This document shows positions 1-7,051 of a stretch of DNA of 21,375 nt, piece by piece. How positions within the stretch are numbered: the stretch's first letter is position 1; each line of letters opens with the position of its first letter. This DNA comes from Robiginitomaculum sp. (lineage in GTDB: Bacteria > Pseudomonadota > Alphaproteobacteria > Caulobacterales > Maricaulaceae). The notes under the pieces were generated by a model that saw only the letters and a list, made by a program, of their open reading frames with translations, was not told where the DNA came from and did not search any database. Location: the NCBI GenBank assembly GCA_027071965.1, contig JALSYJ010000023.1, forward strand, positions 1 through 21,375, written 5' to 3'. The position numbers and the translations under genes were made by a program.

Positions 1-1326
1 CATTTCGCGCTCACCCTGAAACACCCGGATGGTAACTGCGCTTTGATTATCTTCAGCGGTTGAAAAGGTTTGCGCCTTTTTGGTTGGAATAGTGGTGTTA
101 CGATCAATCAAACGTGTGAACACTCCGCCCAAAGTCTCAATACCAAGGCTAAGCGGTGTAACATCAAGAAGTAACACGTCTTTTACGTCACCTTGCAAAA
201 CACCTGCCTGAATTGCAGCGCCCATGGCAACCACTTCGTCAGGATTTACACCCTTGTGAGGTTCCCGTCCAAAGAAAGAAGAAACCGCTTCTTGTACCTT
301 TGGCATCCGGGTCATGCCGCCAACCAGCACTACTTCATCAACGTCACTTGCCTTTAGACCTGCGTCTTTTAGCGCTTTTTTACATGGCTCAATGGTACGC
401 TTGATCAGATCGTCAACCAGACTTTCAAGCTTGGCACGAGACAACTTCATTGTCAGGTGTTTTGGCCCTGAGGCATCTGCAGTAATAAAGGGCAGATTTA
501 CCTCATATTGTTTGGCGGTTGATAGCTCTTTTTTGGCCTTCTCAGCTTCTTCACGCAAGCGCTGCACGGCCAGCTTGTCCTTACGAAGATCAACCCCGTT
601 TTCCTTTTTGAACTCATCGGCCAGATAATCCACAATGCGCACGTCAAAGTCTTCACCACCAAGGAACGTATCGCCATTGGTTGCCTTTACCTCAAAGACA
701 CCATCGCCAATTTCAAGAATTGAGACATCAAAAGTACCACCGCCTAAATCGTAAACAGCAATGGTTTTTCCGTCTTCCTTGTCAAAGCCATAAGCCAAAG
801 CCGCTGCAGTTGGCTCGTTAATGATCCGCAACACTTCCAAGCCGGCAATCTTACCGGCATCCTTGGTGGCCTGACGCTGGGCATCATTAAAATATGCAGG
901 CACTGTAATTACTGCCTGATCCACGCTCTGGCCCAGATAAGCCTCGGCGGTTTCTTTCATTTTTTGCAAAAGAAATGCGGAAATTTCTGAAGGGGAATAA
1001 TTTTTATCGCGACCCTTTACCCATGCGGCACCGCTTTTGTCTTTGACGATCTGATACGGCACCATGTCGATATCTTTTTTAACCATCGGGTCATCCATAT
1101 TGCGACCTATCAGGCGCTTGATAGCAAAAAAGGTCTGCTCAGGATTGGTTACCGCCTGCCGCCGGGCGGTTTGCCCGATGAGACGCTCTCCATCCTCTGT
1201 AAAGGCCACCACCGAGGGCGTGGTGCGTGCGCCCTCAGCGTTTTCAAGAACTTTTGGCTCACGGCCATCCATAACAGCGACACAGGAATTGGTGGTTCCC
1301 AGATCAATACCTATAACTTTTCCCAT
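1..1326 (-). CDS. dnaK: Chaperone DnaK (Hsp70), 5' part; runs off the left edge
   Basis: Hsp70 chaperone: ATP-driven binding and release of unfolded proteins in the cytoplasm, working with DnaJ and GrpE. The 442 codons present begin MGKVIGIDLGTTNSC, the first phosphate-binding loop of the Hsp70 ATPase. They continue through YFNDAQRQATKDAG, the IYDLGGGTFD-type second phosphate motif (here AVYDLGGGTFDVS), the adenosine motif VLVGGMTRMPKVQ, the linker DVLLLDVTPLSLGIET and the start of the substrate-binding beta domain, ending at VFQGEREM. About 200 C-terminal residues (rest of the beta domain and the helical lid) lie outside the window. The ATG at 1326 is preceded by AGGAG with suitable spacing. 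A sigma-32-like promoter lies about 110 bp upstream. No frameshift is visible. grpE and hrcA lie 3 kb away on the same strand, so the chaperone genes are near each other but not in one operon. Confidence 0.98.
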   Translation of the reverse strand, partial: MGKVIGIDLGTTNSCVAVMDGREPKVLENAEGARTTPSVVAFTEDGERLIGQTARRQAVTNPEQTFFAIKRLIGRNMDDPMVKKDIDMVPYQIVKDKSGAAWVKGRDKNYSPSEISAFLLQKMKETAEAYLGQSVDQAVITVPAYFNDAQRQATKDAGKIAGLEVLRIINEPTAAALAYGFDKEDGKTIAVYDLGGGTFDVSILEIGDGVFEVKATNGDTFLGGEDFDVRIVDYLADEFKKENGVDLRKDKLAVQRLREEAEKAKKELSTAKQYEVNLPFITADASGPKHLTMKLSRAKLESLVDDLIKRTIEPCKKALKDAGLKASDVDEVVLVGGMTRMPKVQEAVSSFFGREPHKGVNPDEVVAMGAAIQAGVLQGDVKDVLLLDVTPLSLGIETLGGVFTRLIDRNTTIPTKKAQTFSTAEDNQSAVTIRVFQGEREM

Positions 1327-1371
1327 AATATTCTCCTGGATTTTGGCAGATTAACGGCTAGGCCCGATTTC

Positions 1372-1387
1372 GGCACCATTTGGTGTC
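1372..1387 (-). other. Short hairpin in the dnaK leader
   Basis: An inverted repeat with arms CACCA and TGGTG around a 2-base centre (1374-1385) extends outward by two more pairs, one of them G-U in RNA. It lies in the inferred untranslated leader of dnaK, about 50 bases before the start codon. It could be a leader RNA structure or a protein-binding palindrome. With such a small loop it may simply be chance. Confidence 0.25.
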
Positions 1388-1436
1388 AATCTCCATTTTT
1401 ACAAGGGTGTCTGCACAAACAGACGTTTCCAAGCGC

Positions 1437-1464
1437 ATATGGGAAGAAAAATTAAAACCGCAAG
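1437..1464 (-). promoter_or_regulatory. Sigma-32 (RpoH)-like heat-shock promoter of dnaK
   Basis: Read on the minus strand, CTTGCG (1459-1464) is followed after exactly 15 bases by CCCATAT (1437-1443). The family consensus for RpoH promoters is CTTGAA, a 13-17 base gap, then CCCCATNT. The inferred transcription start is near 1429, giving a leader of about 100 bases before the dnaK ATG. The same arrangement is found before hrcA. The match is by eye; the regulation is inferred. Confidence 0.7.
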
Positions 1465-1564
1465 CTTTTTGCAGATTTTTGTTACAAGTTTGTCAGAATT
1501 TTGCTTTTGTATGATTTTATTAGGCAATAATCTAAGCTCACAGGCCAAAACAACAGGATAATAT

Positions 1565-2173
1565 ATGAGCGACCCGTTACCTGAGGGCTTGATATATTTG
1601 CCGGGTTTTTTGTCCCGCACGCAACAGGAAAACCTGATCAACCTTGTGCGCACAGGCATAGAATCAGCACCATTTTATCAACCAAGAATGCCACGAACCG
1701 GACAACCAACCTCCGTCATTATGAGCAATTTTGGAAAACTCGGCTGGGTTTCACAACAATCAGGCTATCGCTATGACCCCGTGCATCCTGTGACCGGCAA
1801 TCCATGGCCGCCAATTCCACAGGAATTATTAAATTTATGGAAGGAGGTTGCAGGCTGGCCAACCTCACCGCAAGCATGTCTGATAAACTGGTACCGGGTT
1901 GGCTCTCGCCTTGGCCTGCATGTGGATGCCGATGAAGATGCCAAAGATGCGCCAGTGGTTTCTGTCTCTTTGGGTGATAAGGCCTTATACCGCATTGGCG
2001 GAATAAATCGTAACGACCCGACACGCTCATTCAAACTATCCTCAGGAGATGTAATGATTTTAAGCGGGAGCGCCAGACACTGCTATCATGGTGTGGATAA
2101 GATTTATCCCAAAACTTCAACAATAGTTCCCAAAGGCGGGCGGATCAATCTGACAATGCGGGTGGTTCGTTGA
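1565..2173 (+). CDS. alkB: AlkB-type DNA dealkylation dioxygenase
   Basis: Fe(II)/2-oxoglutarate-dependent dioxygenase that removes methyl groups from 1-methyladenine and 3-methylcytosine in DNA or RNA by oxidation, releasing formaldehyde. At 202 residues it is close to the E. coli AlkB length (216). The iron ligands are visible as H119 and D121 in GLHVDADED and H175 in CYHGVD. The 2-oxoglutarate-binding arginines are R193 and R199 in RINLTMR, six apart as in E. coli R204 and R210. The substrate-side segment CLINWY and the SVSLG and GDV-I-SG stretches also match AlkB. The start at 1565 has AGGA six bases upstream. It is transcribed away from dnaK, and its 3' end overlaps the M48 protease gene by 29 bp in convergent orientation. 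No Ada box or ada gene is seen nearby, so adaptive-response control cannot be inferred. Confidence 0.93.
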   Translation: MSDPLPEGLIYLPGFLSRTQQENLINLVRTGIESAPFYQPRMPRTGQPTSVIMSNFGKLGWVSQQSGYRYDPVHPVTGNPWPPIPQELLNLWKEVAGWPTSPQACLINWYRVGSRLGLHVDADEDAKDAPVVSVSLGDKALYRIGGINRNDPTRSFKLSSGDVMILSGSARHCYHGVDKIYPKTSTIVPKGGRINLTMRVVR

Positions 2174-3365
2174 TATCGCCTTTAGCCTTTTTCCACTTCA
2201 TCGCCATTAGCACCCGGTTATAGCCAGATGGGTGGTCAAAAAATAAAAACTCTTCCAGTGGTGTAGGGTGAATTTTTCGATATTCAGCTAACATCATTGC
2301 AACTGAGGCAAAGCCATCGGGTTCAGCGGCGGCGTTCAGGCCAAAAATATCGGCTTCAATTTCATTGGATCGTATGACGGTATTGGTAACTGGGGTTATC
2401 AAAAAGAAAAACACTGATAACACCACCAAAAAAAGCGGCAAGCCTGCAATGTCTCCAATGGCGCCAATCCCCCATTTTTCTCCCCAGCGCTTTTGCGCCC
2501 AATGATAGCCCCAGTGAGTAAAGGCAAAGCCTAAAAAAATTACCAGGCCAAACTGTACCAGCATTTCATAAATATGGCCCAAGGCATAATGACCAATTTC
2601 ATGCCCCATTACCGCCTTGACCCCTTCGGGGCTGGCTCGTTGCAACAAGGTGTCTGAAAGCGATATCCTGGTTGTCCCCAAAAACCCCGAAACATTTGCC
2701 GTCACCCGGTTACTTTGTTTGGAAATATTAAATACATATACATTTTCGGCTGGCACCCCATTGGCCTCAGCCATAGCCAGGATTTCAGTACGAAGCTGCC
2801 CCTCTTCCATCGGTGTATAATCATTGAAAAGTGGTGAAATATAGACCGGAGCCACCATCATCATCAGCGCAATAAAACCAATTGCAGCGCCCGCGCCCCA
2901 CCAGCGCCAGGCCGGCCCCAATTTCCTGATCAGCACATACAGAGCCCAAAGTGCCAACGTAGCCATAAGCAATGAAATACCCAATGAAAGCATCTGCTCA
3001 CCAAACCATTCGCTGAAGTTTTGATTCATCAAACCATACTGTGTCTCTCGCCAGAACCGCTGATATACTGTCATTGGGAGCATTAGTGCACTGGTGACCA
3101 AAATATACCCTGCAATATAAAGTGGTGTGACTAGCCAGTTTGGGGTTTTTGCTGCCAGCATACCCTTAAATCTGGCAGAACGTCTTCCTGACAGAAGCAA
3201 AACCGCAATTAGCAGGCCGATCAGAAAGTTCCATAATATAAGCCAGTATCCACCTTCAAAATAGGCATTGGATCTGGCTGCTTTTTCTGGTGAGATGCTT
3301 GACATCCAGACTTCAGTTGCCGCAACCGGATCAGTTACTGCTTGTGTTACCAGCATCAACAACAT
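2145..3365 (-). CDS. M48-family (Ste24/CAAX protease 1-like) membrane metallopeptidase
   Basis: Zinc metallopeptidase of 406 residues embedded in the inner membrane. The active-site motif is HEIGH at 255-259 (VMGHEIGHYALGH), and the third zinc ligand is probably E335 in SNEIEAD. Hydrophobic segments at about 40-60, 78-100, 125-146 and 155-175 come before the catalytic domain, with two more at about 269-285 and 308-325. This is the layout of Ste24-type enzymes (M48 N-terminal domain followed by peptidase M48). The late motif DHPSGYNRV also fits the family. Bacteria normally lack prenylated CAAX proteins, so a role in membrane-protein quality control, like HtpX, is more plausible than prenyl-protein processing; that is inference. 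The ATG at 3365 has GGGAG six bases upstream. A good sigma-70-like promoter precedes it, so it need not depend on grpE transcription. Confidence 0.88.
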   Translation of the reverse strand: MLLMLVTQAVTDPVAATEVWMSSISPEKAARSNAYFEGGYWLILWNFLIGLLIAVLLLSGRRSARFKGMLAAKTPNWLVTPLYIAGYILVTSALMLPMTVYQRFWRETQYGLMNQNFSEWFGEQMLSLGISLLMATLALWALYVLIRKLGPAWRWWGAGAAIGFIALMMMVAPVYISPLFNDYTPMEEGQLRTEILAMAEANGVPAENVYVFNISKQSNRVTANVSGFLGTTRISLSDTLLQRASPEGVKAVMGHEIGHYALGHIYEMLVQFGLVIFLGFAFTHWGYHWAQKRWGEKWGIGAIGDIAGLPLFLVVLSVFFFLITPVTNTVIRSNEIEADIFGLNAAAEPDGFASVAMMLAEYRKIHPTPLEEFLFFDHPSGYNRVLMAMKWKKAKGDINEPPALSD

Positions 3366-3397
3366 GTCTTTCTCCCAAAATGTCTCTTAGCCCGAAG

Positions 3398-3426
3398 ACT
3401 ATAGATCAGGAGCGACCTCGCAACAA
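3398..3426 (-). promoter_or_regulatory. Sigma-70-like promoter of the M48 protease gene
   Basis: On the minus strand TTGTTG (3421-3426) and TATAGT (3398-3403) are separated by exactly 17 bases, the preferred spacing. The inferred start of transcription is near 3391, about 26 bases before the protease ATG. It lies in the 83-bp gap after the exported HExxH gene. Confidence 0.5.
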
Positions 3427-3448
3427 GAAAGCCGAAAAATGAGGCACT

Positions 3449-4444
3449 TTACCGCCTGGCAGTATCTGCAATTGCTGCAAAATAACCTGCCATTTCAAGC
3501 GGAGACTCAAAATAACGCTGCCGCCAGTTGGAATTGACAAGATCAAGAACCAACGCCTCGGCAGCACCAAAAGAATAAAAATAAGCGTGCCTTTGCTGCG
3601 ATAAACTGCTGTTAGCCAGACTCTGCATCATGTCCTTTCGCAAATTGGCCGCAAGCGCAGCAAAGTCAATTTCATTGCCAATGACAGAAGTTGTGTCACT
3701 AGCTGCAAATTCAGACAAAGCCATTTCCGTATATCGTGCCACCCCCTCTTGCCATAACTGAAACTCAAAATAGAGCCGCTGCTCCGGGGCAAGCTGTGCA
3801 AGCACAAATGGTCGCAAACGGGCATAAGCCCCAGCCATTTCAATCGCAATGGCGCGATCTGGCTCTCTTAATATTGCTGTTAAGTAATGGGCTAATAGTG
3901 CCAGCAAATTTCCAGTTTTGGCATCATCATAGGCAAATTGATAGGAGACGATCAAATTGGCCTTGGCGCTATCATTGTCATGATCAAGCGCCCTGACCGC
4001 CTCCCTGTAACCAGACCAGCTCATCTGATGCTGATGAAAATGCTCGTGTAGCAAGGTTGCTGTCCATGCTGCCGGGTTGTTTTCTGATAACTCCGGAACC
4101 CCCATCACCACCACAGGAAATGGGCCAACAGGAAAAAATGTCGCCTGCGTTTCCCTGGCAAAATGATTATCTGTGCGGTGATATACTTGGCAATCGGTGA
4201 CAATATCGTGGCCGATAAAGTTAAAGCCCTCAGGTCTTATTGGCGGACAAAACAGCCGCTCCCCCGCCTTTTCCAGTAATAAAACCGGAAACGGGGTTTG
4301 TGAAAGCCTTGGCCAAAGATGATTGCCATAGCGATTGCCGACCTCACGGCCCAGCGCCAGCAATTCTTCTGTTCTGGGCGATTGGGCAAAGCCTGCCCCT
4401 GCAAGCAATACTGTTAAACAAACAAACAGCCAAAGCAGCCTCAT
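3449..4444 (-). CDS. Exported protein with HExxH motif, putative metallopeptidase of unknown family
   Basis: I do not recognise this 331-residue protein. Residues 1-20 form a clear Sec signal peptide (MRLLWLFVCL..., cleavage probably after AGFA), so the mature protein is periplasmic or secreted. It carries LLHEHFHQHQ, a zinc-peptidase HExxH motif at 133-137. About 100 residues later comes WQEGVARYTE, where E233 could be the third zinc ligand (gluzincin pattern EG-A---E). Cysteines at 66 and 85 could form a disulphide. The C-terminal half is helical and alanine-rich. It lies 19 bp after grpE on the same strand and is probably read through from hrcA-grpE. The start ATG has AGGA only one base away, which is poor spacing, so translation may be coupled to grpE. 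A zinc peptidase role is inferred from the motif only. Confidence 0.8.
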   Translation of the reverse strand: MRLLWLFVCLTVLLAGAGFAQSPRTEELLALGREVGNRYGNHLWPRLSQTPFPVLLLEKAGERLFCPPIRPEGFNFIGHDIVTDCQVYHRTDNHFARETQATFFPVGPFPVVVMGVPELSENNPAAWTATLLHEHFHQHQMSWSGYREAVRALDHDNDSAKANLIVSYQFAYDDAKTGNLLALLAHYLTAILREPDRAIAIEMAGAYARLRPFVLAQLAPEQRLYFEFQLWQEGVARYTEMALSEFAASDTTSVIGNEIDFAALAANLRKDMMQSLANSSLSQQRHAYFYSFGAAEALVLDLVNSNWRQRYFESPLEMAGYFAAIADTARR

Positions 4445-4463
4445 ATCCTGTGAGGAGCTCTTA

Positions 4464-5087
4464 TCATGCCTTGGTGTCTACGTTTGCACCAGGAGCAGAA
4501 CCCGGTTCTGGCGCTGGAGCAGGGGCTGAGGATGCCCCGGTAGAAACGGCAACCATTGCCGCCCGCAAGGTTCTATCACCAATTACATAGCCGGGCTGGA
4601 TGACTTCTGCGACCACACCGGCAGGAAACTCCGAAGACGGGATTTGCGCCACTGCCTGATGTATATTGTGATCAAATTTTTCACCCTTGGCATTGATCTG
4701 CTTGACCCCATGACGCTCCAGAGCGGTATGCAGGCTTTTTTTGGTCATATCGACACCCTCAACCAATTGCGCCATTCGTTGCGAAGCCTCCTTGCGGGCC
4801 TCTTCGGGAACATTATCCAAAGCCCGGGCCAGATTATCAGCCACACTTAGCATATCTTCTGCAAACCGCGACATGCCATAGCGTCTGGCATCAGCAACAT
4901 CACGCTCTGATCTTTTGCGCAGGTTTTCCAATTCGGCAGCGACCCGCAATGTTCTGTCACGGGCAGCATCAAGCTCGGCCTGCATTGCAGCCAGCGTGTC
5001 TATATTATCCGGGGATTCTTCGGACTTGCTGCTGGCTTGCCCGGCTTCGTCTTGCTGATTTTCTTCAGCTTGTTTCTTGTCACTCAT
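4464..5087 (-). CDS. grpE: Nucleotide exchange factor GrpE
   Basis: GrpE is the ADP/ATP exchange factor of DnaK and acts as a homodimer. The 207-residue protein has an acidic, disordered N-terminus (1-28) and a long helix for dimerisation (about 29-95, including AAELENLRKRSERD). A short helical part follows, then the C-terminal beta domain with GEKFDHNIHQAV (135-146) and VIQPGYVIGDRTLRAAMVAVS, the GrpE signature. After residue 184 there is an unusual Ala/Pro-rich tail (SSAPAPAPEPGSAPG), probably disordered. The ATG at 5087 overlaps the 3' end of hrcA by 8 bases and has no strong ribosome-binding site, which suggests translational coupling. Transcription is probably from the sigma-32-like promoter before hrcA. 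Confidence 0.97.
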   Translation of the reverse strand: MSDKKQAEENQQDEAGQASSKSEESPDNIDTLAAMQAELDAARDRTLRVAAELENLRKRSERDVADARRYGMSRFAEDMLSVADNLARALDNVPEEARKEASQRMAQLVEGVDMTKKSLHTALERHGVKQINAKGEKFDHNIHQAVAQIPSSEFPAGVVAEVIQPGYVIGDRTLRAAMVAVSTGASSAPAPAPEPGSAPGANVDTKA

Positions 5088-6162
5088 CTTTGCTTGTCCA
5101 TGTTGTTTTTTGTCCCATTAAATATCCAATGGCCTGCGCCGTATAATCAACCATCGGGATCACTTTGGCGTAATTGATCCTGGTTGGACCAATTACACCT
5201 ATTACGCCTAAAACCTTGCCTTGTGCATCGCGATAAGGAGCTGTGACCACACTGGAGCCCGATAAACTGAATAACGAATTTTCTGCACCAATATATATCT
5301 TCACGCCGGGCGCTTTTCCAGCCTCATCGAGCAGAGAAATCAATTCTTTTTTCTGCTCCATTTCATCGAGCAAAATTCTAATGCGCTCTAGGTTTTCACT
5401 GGTTTTTGCATCATCAATCAGTTGTGAACGCCCCCTGACTATCAAGGTTCTTTCTGTATTCTTGTGTGCTGACCAATGAGCAATGCCTTGCTCGATAAGC
5501 GCTTTGGACTCTGCATCCAATTGATGACGATGTTCGCTGATATCCTTTAGAATCCGGTCTCTGGTGTCACTTAAGGTTTTTCCCTTTAGCCGCATTGACA
5601 AAAAATTTCCTGCTGCACGCAAGGCCGAGGGCGTAGTCCCGGCAGGAACGCTCATTAACCTGTTTTCCACAGCTCCTGTTTCGTAAACCAGAACCGCCAT
5701 AGCCTCATCAGGTGAAAGCGGCACAAACTCCACATGTCGCAAAGCCAGATCCTGCACTGGCGTCAGCACCAATCCAGCGCCTCCCGCTATGCCGGACAAT
5801 AATTTGGACGCTTCATCAAGAGCCTGTTGCACTGGCTGATCTGCCAGGCGGGTATTGACTTCCATACGCTCCTTTTCATTCAAGTCGCCTATTTGCAACA
5901 ATCCATCTACAAACAATCGCAAGCCGGCATGAGTGGGTATGCGTCCTGCACTCATGTGCGGCGCATGTAACAAGCCAGAAGACGTCAACGCCGCCATTGA
6001 AGTTCGTATGGATGCAGGTGACAGGCCGCTATTGCCGGTTTTTGCAAGCGTGTTTGAGCCAACCGGGTCACCGGTTTTTAGATAATTTTGCACAATCTCA
6101 CGAAAAATCTGGCGTGAGCGCTGATCAAGATCAATTATATCCGTGCTTTGAAGTGGCACCAT
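5080..6162 (-). CDS. hrcA: Heat-inducible transcription repressor HrcA
   Basis: HrcA represses chaperone operons (usually groESL in alphaproteobacteria) by binding the CIRCE inverted repeat; its activity depends on GroEL. The protein has 360 residues. The N-terminal winged helix is visible in RQIFREIVQNYLKTGDPVGS and in LSPASIRTSMAALTSSGLL, followed by the family signature SAGRIPTHAGLRLFVDGLL (about 71-89). A GAF-like middle and the C-terminal VIGPTRINYAKVIPMVDYTAQAI complete it. I chose the ATG at 6162, with AGGA five bases upstream, over a TTG one codon earlier that would sit only two bases from the same AGGA. No CIRCE element is seen upstream. Its own promoter looks sigma-32 dependent. It is divergent from rph, a common alphaproteobacterial arrangement. 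Confidence 0.97.
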   Translation of the reverse strand: MVPLQSTDIIDLDQRSRQIFREIVQNYLKTGDPVGSNTLAKTGNSGLSPASIRTSMAALTSSGLLHAPHMSAGRIPTHAGLRLFVDGLLQIGDLNEKERMEVNTRLADQPVQQALDEASKLLSGIAGGAGLVLTPVQDLALRHVEFVPLSPDEAMAVLVYETGAVENRLMSVPAGTTPSALRAAGNFLSMRLKGKTLSDTRDRILKDISEHRHQLDAESKALIEQGIAHWSAHKNTERTLIVRGRSQLIDDAKTSENLERIRILLDEMEQKKELISLLDEAGKAPGVKIYIGAENSLFSLSGSSVVTAPYRDAQGKVLGVIGVIGPTRINYAKVIPMVDYTAQAIGYLMGQKTTWTSKDE

Positions 6163-6181
6163 CAATATCCTGTTTATTCAA

Positions 6182-6209
6182 TTGAAACATCAAATTGGGG
6201 TTTTATCCT
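6182..6209 (+). promoter_or_regulatory. Possible sigma-70-like promoter of rph
   Basis: TTGAAA (6182-6187) and TATCCT (6204-6209) are separated by 16 bases and lead towards rph, leaving a leader of about 40 bases. The elements are imperfect, and they overlap the opposing hrcA promoter, so the two could interfere with each other. Confidence 0.3.
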
Positions 6210-6221
6210 GCTCTCGGCAAG
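6194..6221 (-). promoter_or_regulatory. Sigma-32 (RpoH)-like promoter of hrcA-grpE
   Basis: On the minus strand CTTGCC (6216-6221) is followed after 15 bases by CCCCAAT (6194-6200). Spacing and elements parallel the dnaK promoter in this window. The inferred start is near 6187, leaving about 25 bases before the hrcA ATG. The site lies in the 92-bp divergent gap with rph. Confidence 0.6.
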
Positions 6222-6254
6222 AGTAGAACAGCATAAAATATCAAGGAGACATAA

Positions 6255-6968
6255 ATGCGACCCTCAGGCAGAAACCAGACAGAAATGCGCGCCATAGAGA
6301 CACAAACAGGCGCTTCTGCCTATGCTGAAGGTTCCTGCCTCATAGGCTTTGGTAAAACAAAGGTTTTATGCACCGCCTCAGTGGATGAACGGGTTCCGCC
6401 ATGGTTGCGAGGGAAAAACAAGGGTTGGGTAACTGCTGAATATGGCATGTTGCCCAGATCCACCCACACCAGAGGCAGGCGCGAAGCTGCTTCCGGCAAG
6501 CAATCAGGCCGTACTTTGGAAATTCAACGTCTCATTGGCCGCTCCTTGCGCGCAGTCACTGACCTTGCCTTATTGGGAGAACGGCAAATAGTACTGGATT
6601 GTGACGTATTGCAAGCAGATGGCGGAACCAGAACTGCCTCTATCACCGGCGCATGGATTGCCTTAAAATTGGCGACCATGGGGCTGGTGGAACAAGGTTT
6701 ACTTGAAACCGATCCCGTATTTGATCAGGCCGCTGCCATTTCCTGCGGAATCTGGCAGGACATGGCGGTTTGTGATCTTGATTACGACGAAGACAGCACC
6801 GCCCAGACCGATGCAAATTTTGTTCTGTCCGCAAGCGGCGGCTTAATAGAGGTTCAGGCCTCTGCTGAAGACCGCCCAATGAGCAAGCAAAATTTCTCGC
6901 AAATGATGGAATTGGCTGAACAAGCATCAAAACGACTGTTTGATATACAGTTGGCAGCATTAAAATAA
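6255..6968 (+). CDS. rph: Ribonuclease PH
   Basis: Phosphate-dependent 3'-to-5' exoribonuclease that trims the 3' ends of tRNA precursors, releasing nucleoside diphosphates; it forms a hexameric ring. At 237 residues it has the usual length (about 238). It starts with the typical MRPSGR. R86 in SGRTLEIQRLIGRSLR and the GGTRTASITG loop (123-132) bind phosphate. D180 and D186 in DEDSTAQTDANFV are the conserved acidic residues. The ATG is preceded by AAGGAG at ideal spacing. In many alphaproteobacteria rdgB and hemW follow directly; here an AbgT transporter and a DUF2975/XRE pair come between. Confidence 0.98.
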   Translation: MRPSGRNQTEMRAIETQTGASAYAEGSCLIGFGKTKVLCTASVDERVPPWLRGKNKGWVTAEYGMLPRSTHTRGRREAASGKQSGRTLEIQRLIGRSLRAVTDLALLGERQIVLDCDVLQADGGTRTASITGAWIALKLATMGLVEQGLLETDPVFDQAAAISCGIWQDMAVCDLDYDEDSTAQTDANFVLSASGGLIEVQASAEDRPMSKQNFSQMMELAEQASKRLFDIQLAALK

Positions 6969-7051
6969 CCCGGCAGATTTCGTCACTTTTTCTTTTCCTG
7001 TGCCGGTAAATTGTATAGGGTCTGCAAAATTTTAATGGGGGGATAGTTAAA

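Noticed and set aside
6163..6165. TTG as the hrcA start, one codon before the ATG
   Set aside because: It would leave only two bases after AGGA, while the ATG at 6162 has five and is the stronger start codon.
6163..6254. A CIRCE operator in the hrcA-rph gap
   Set aside because: Only a 4-bp repeat CTCT/AGAG was found; the TTAGCACTC / GAGTGCTAA arms are absent here and before dnaK.
6970..7006. CCGGCA ... TGCCGG after rph as a terminator
   Set aside because: The 6-bp arms are separated by about 25 bases with no T-run after the second arm, so a stable terminator hairpin is unlikely.
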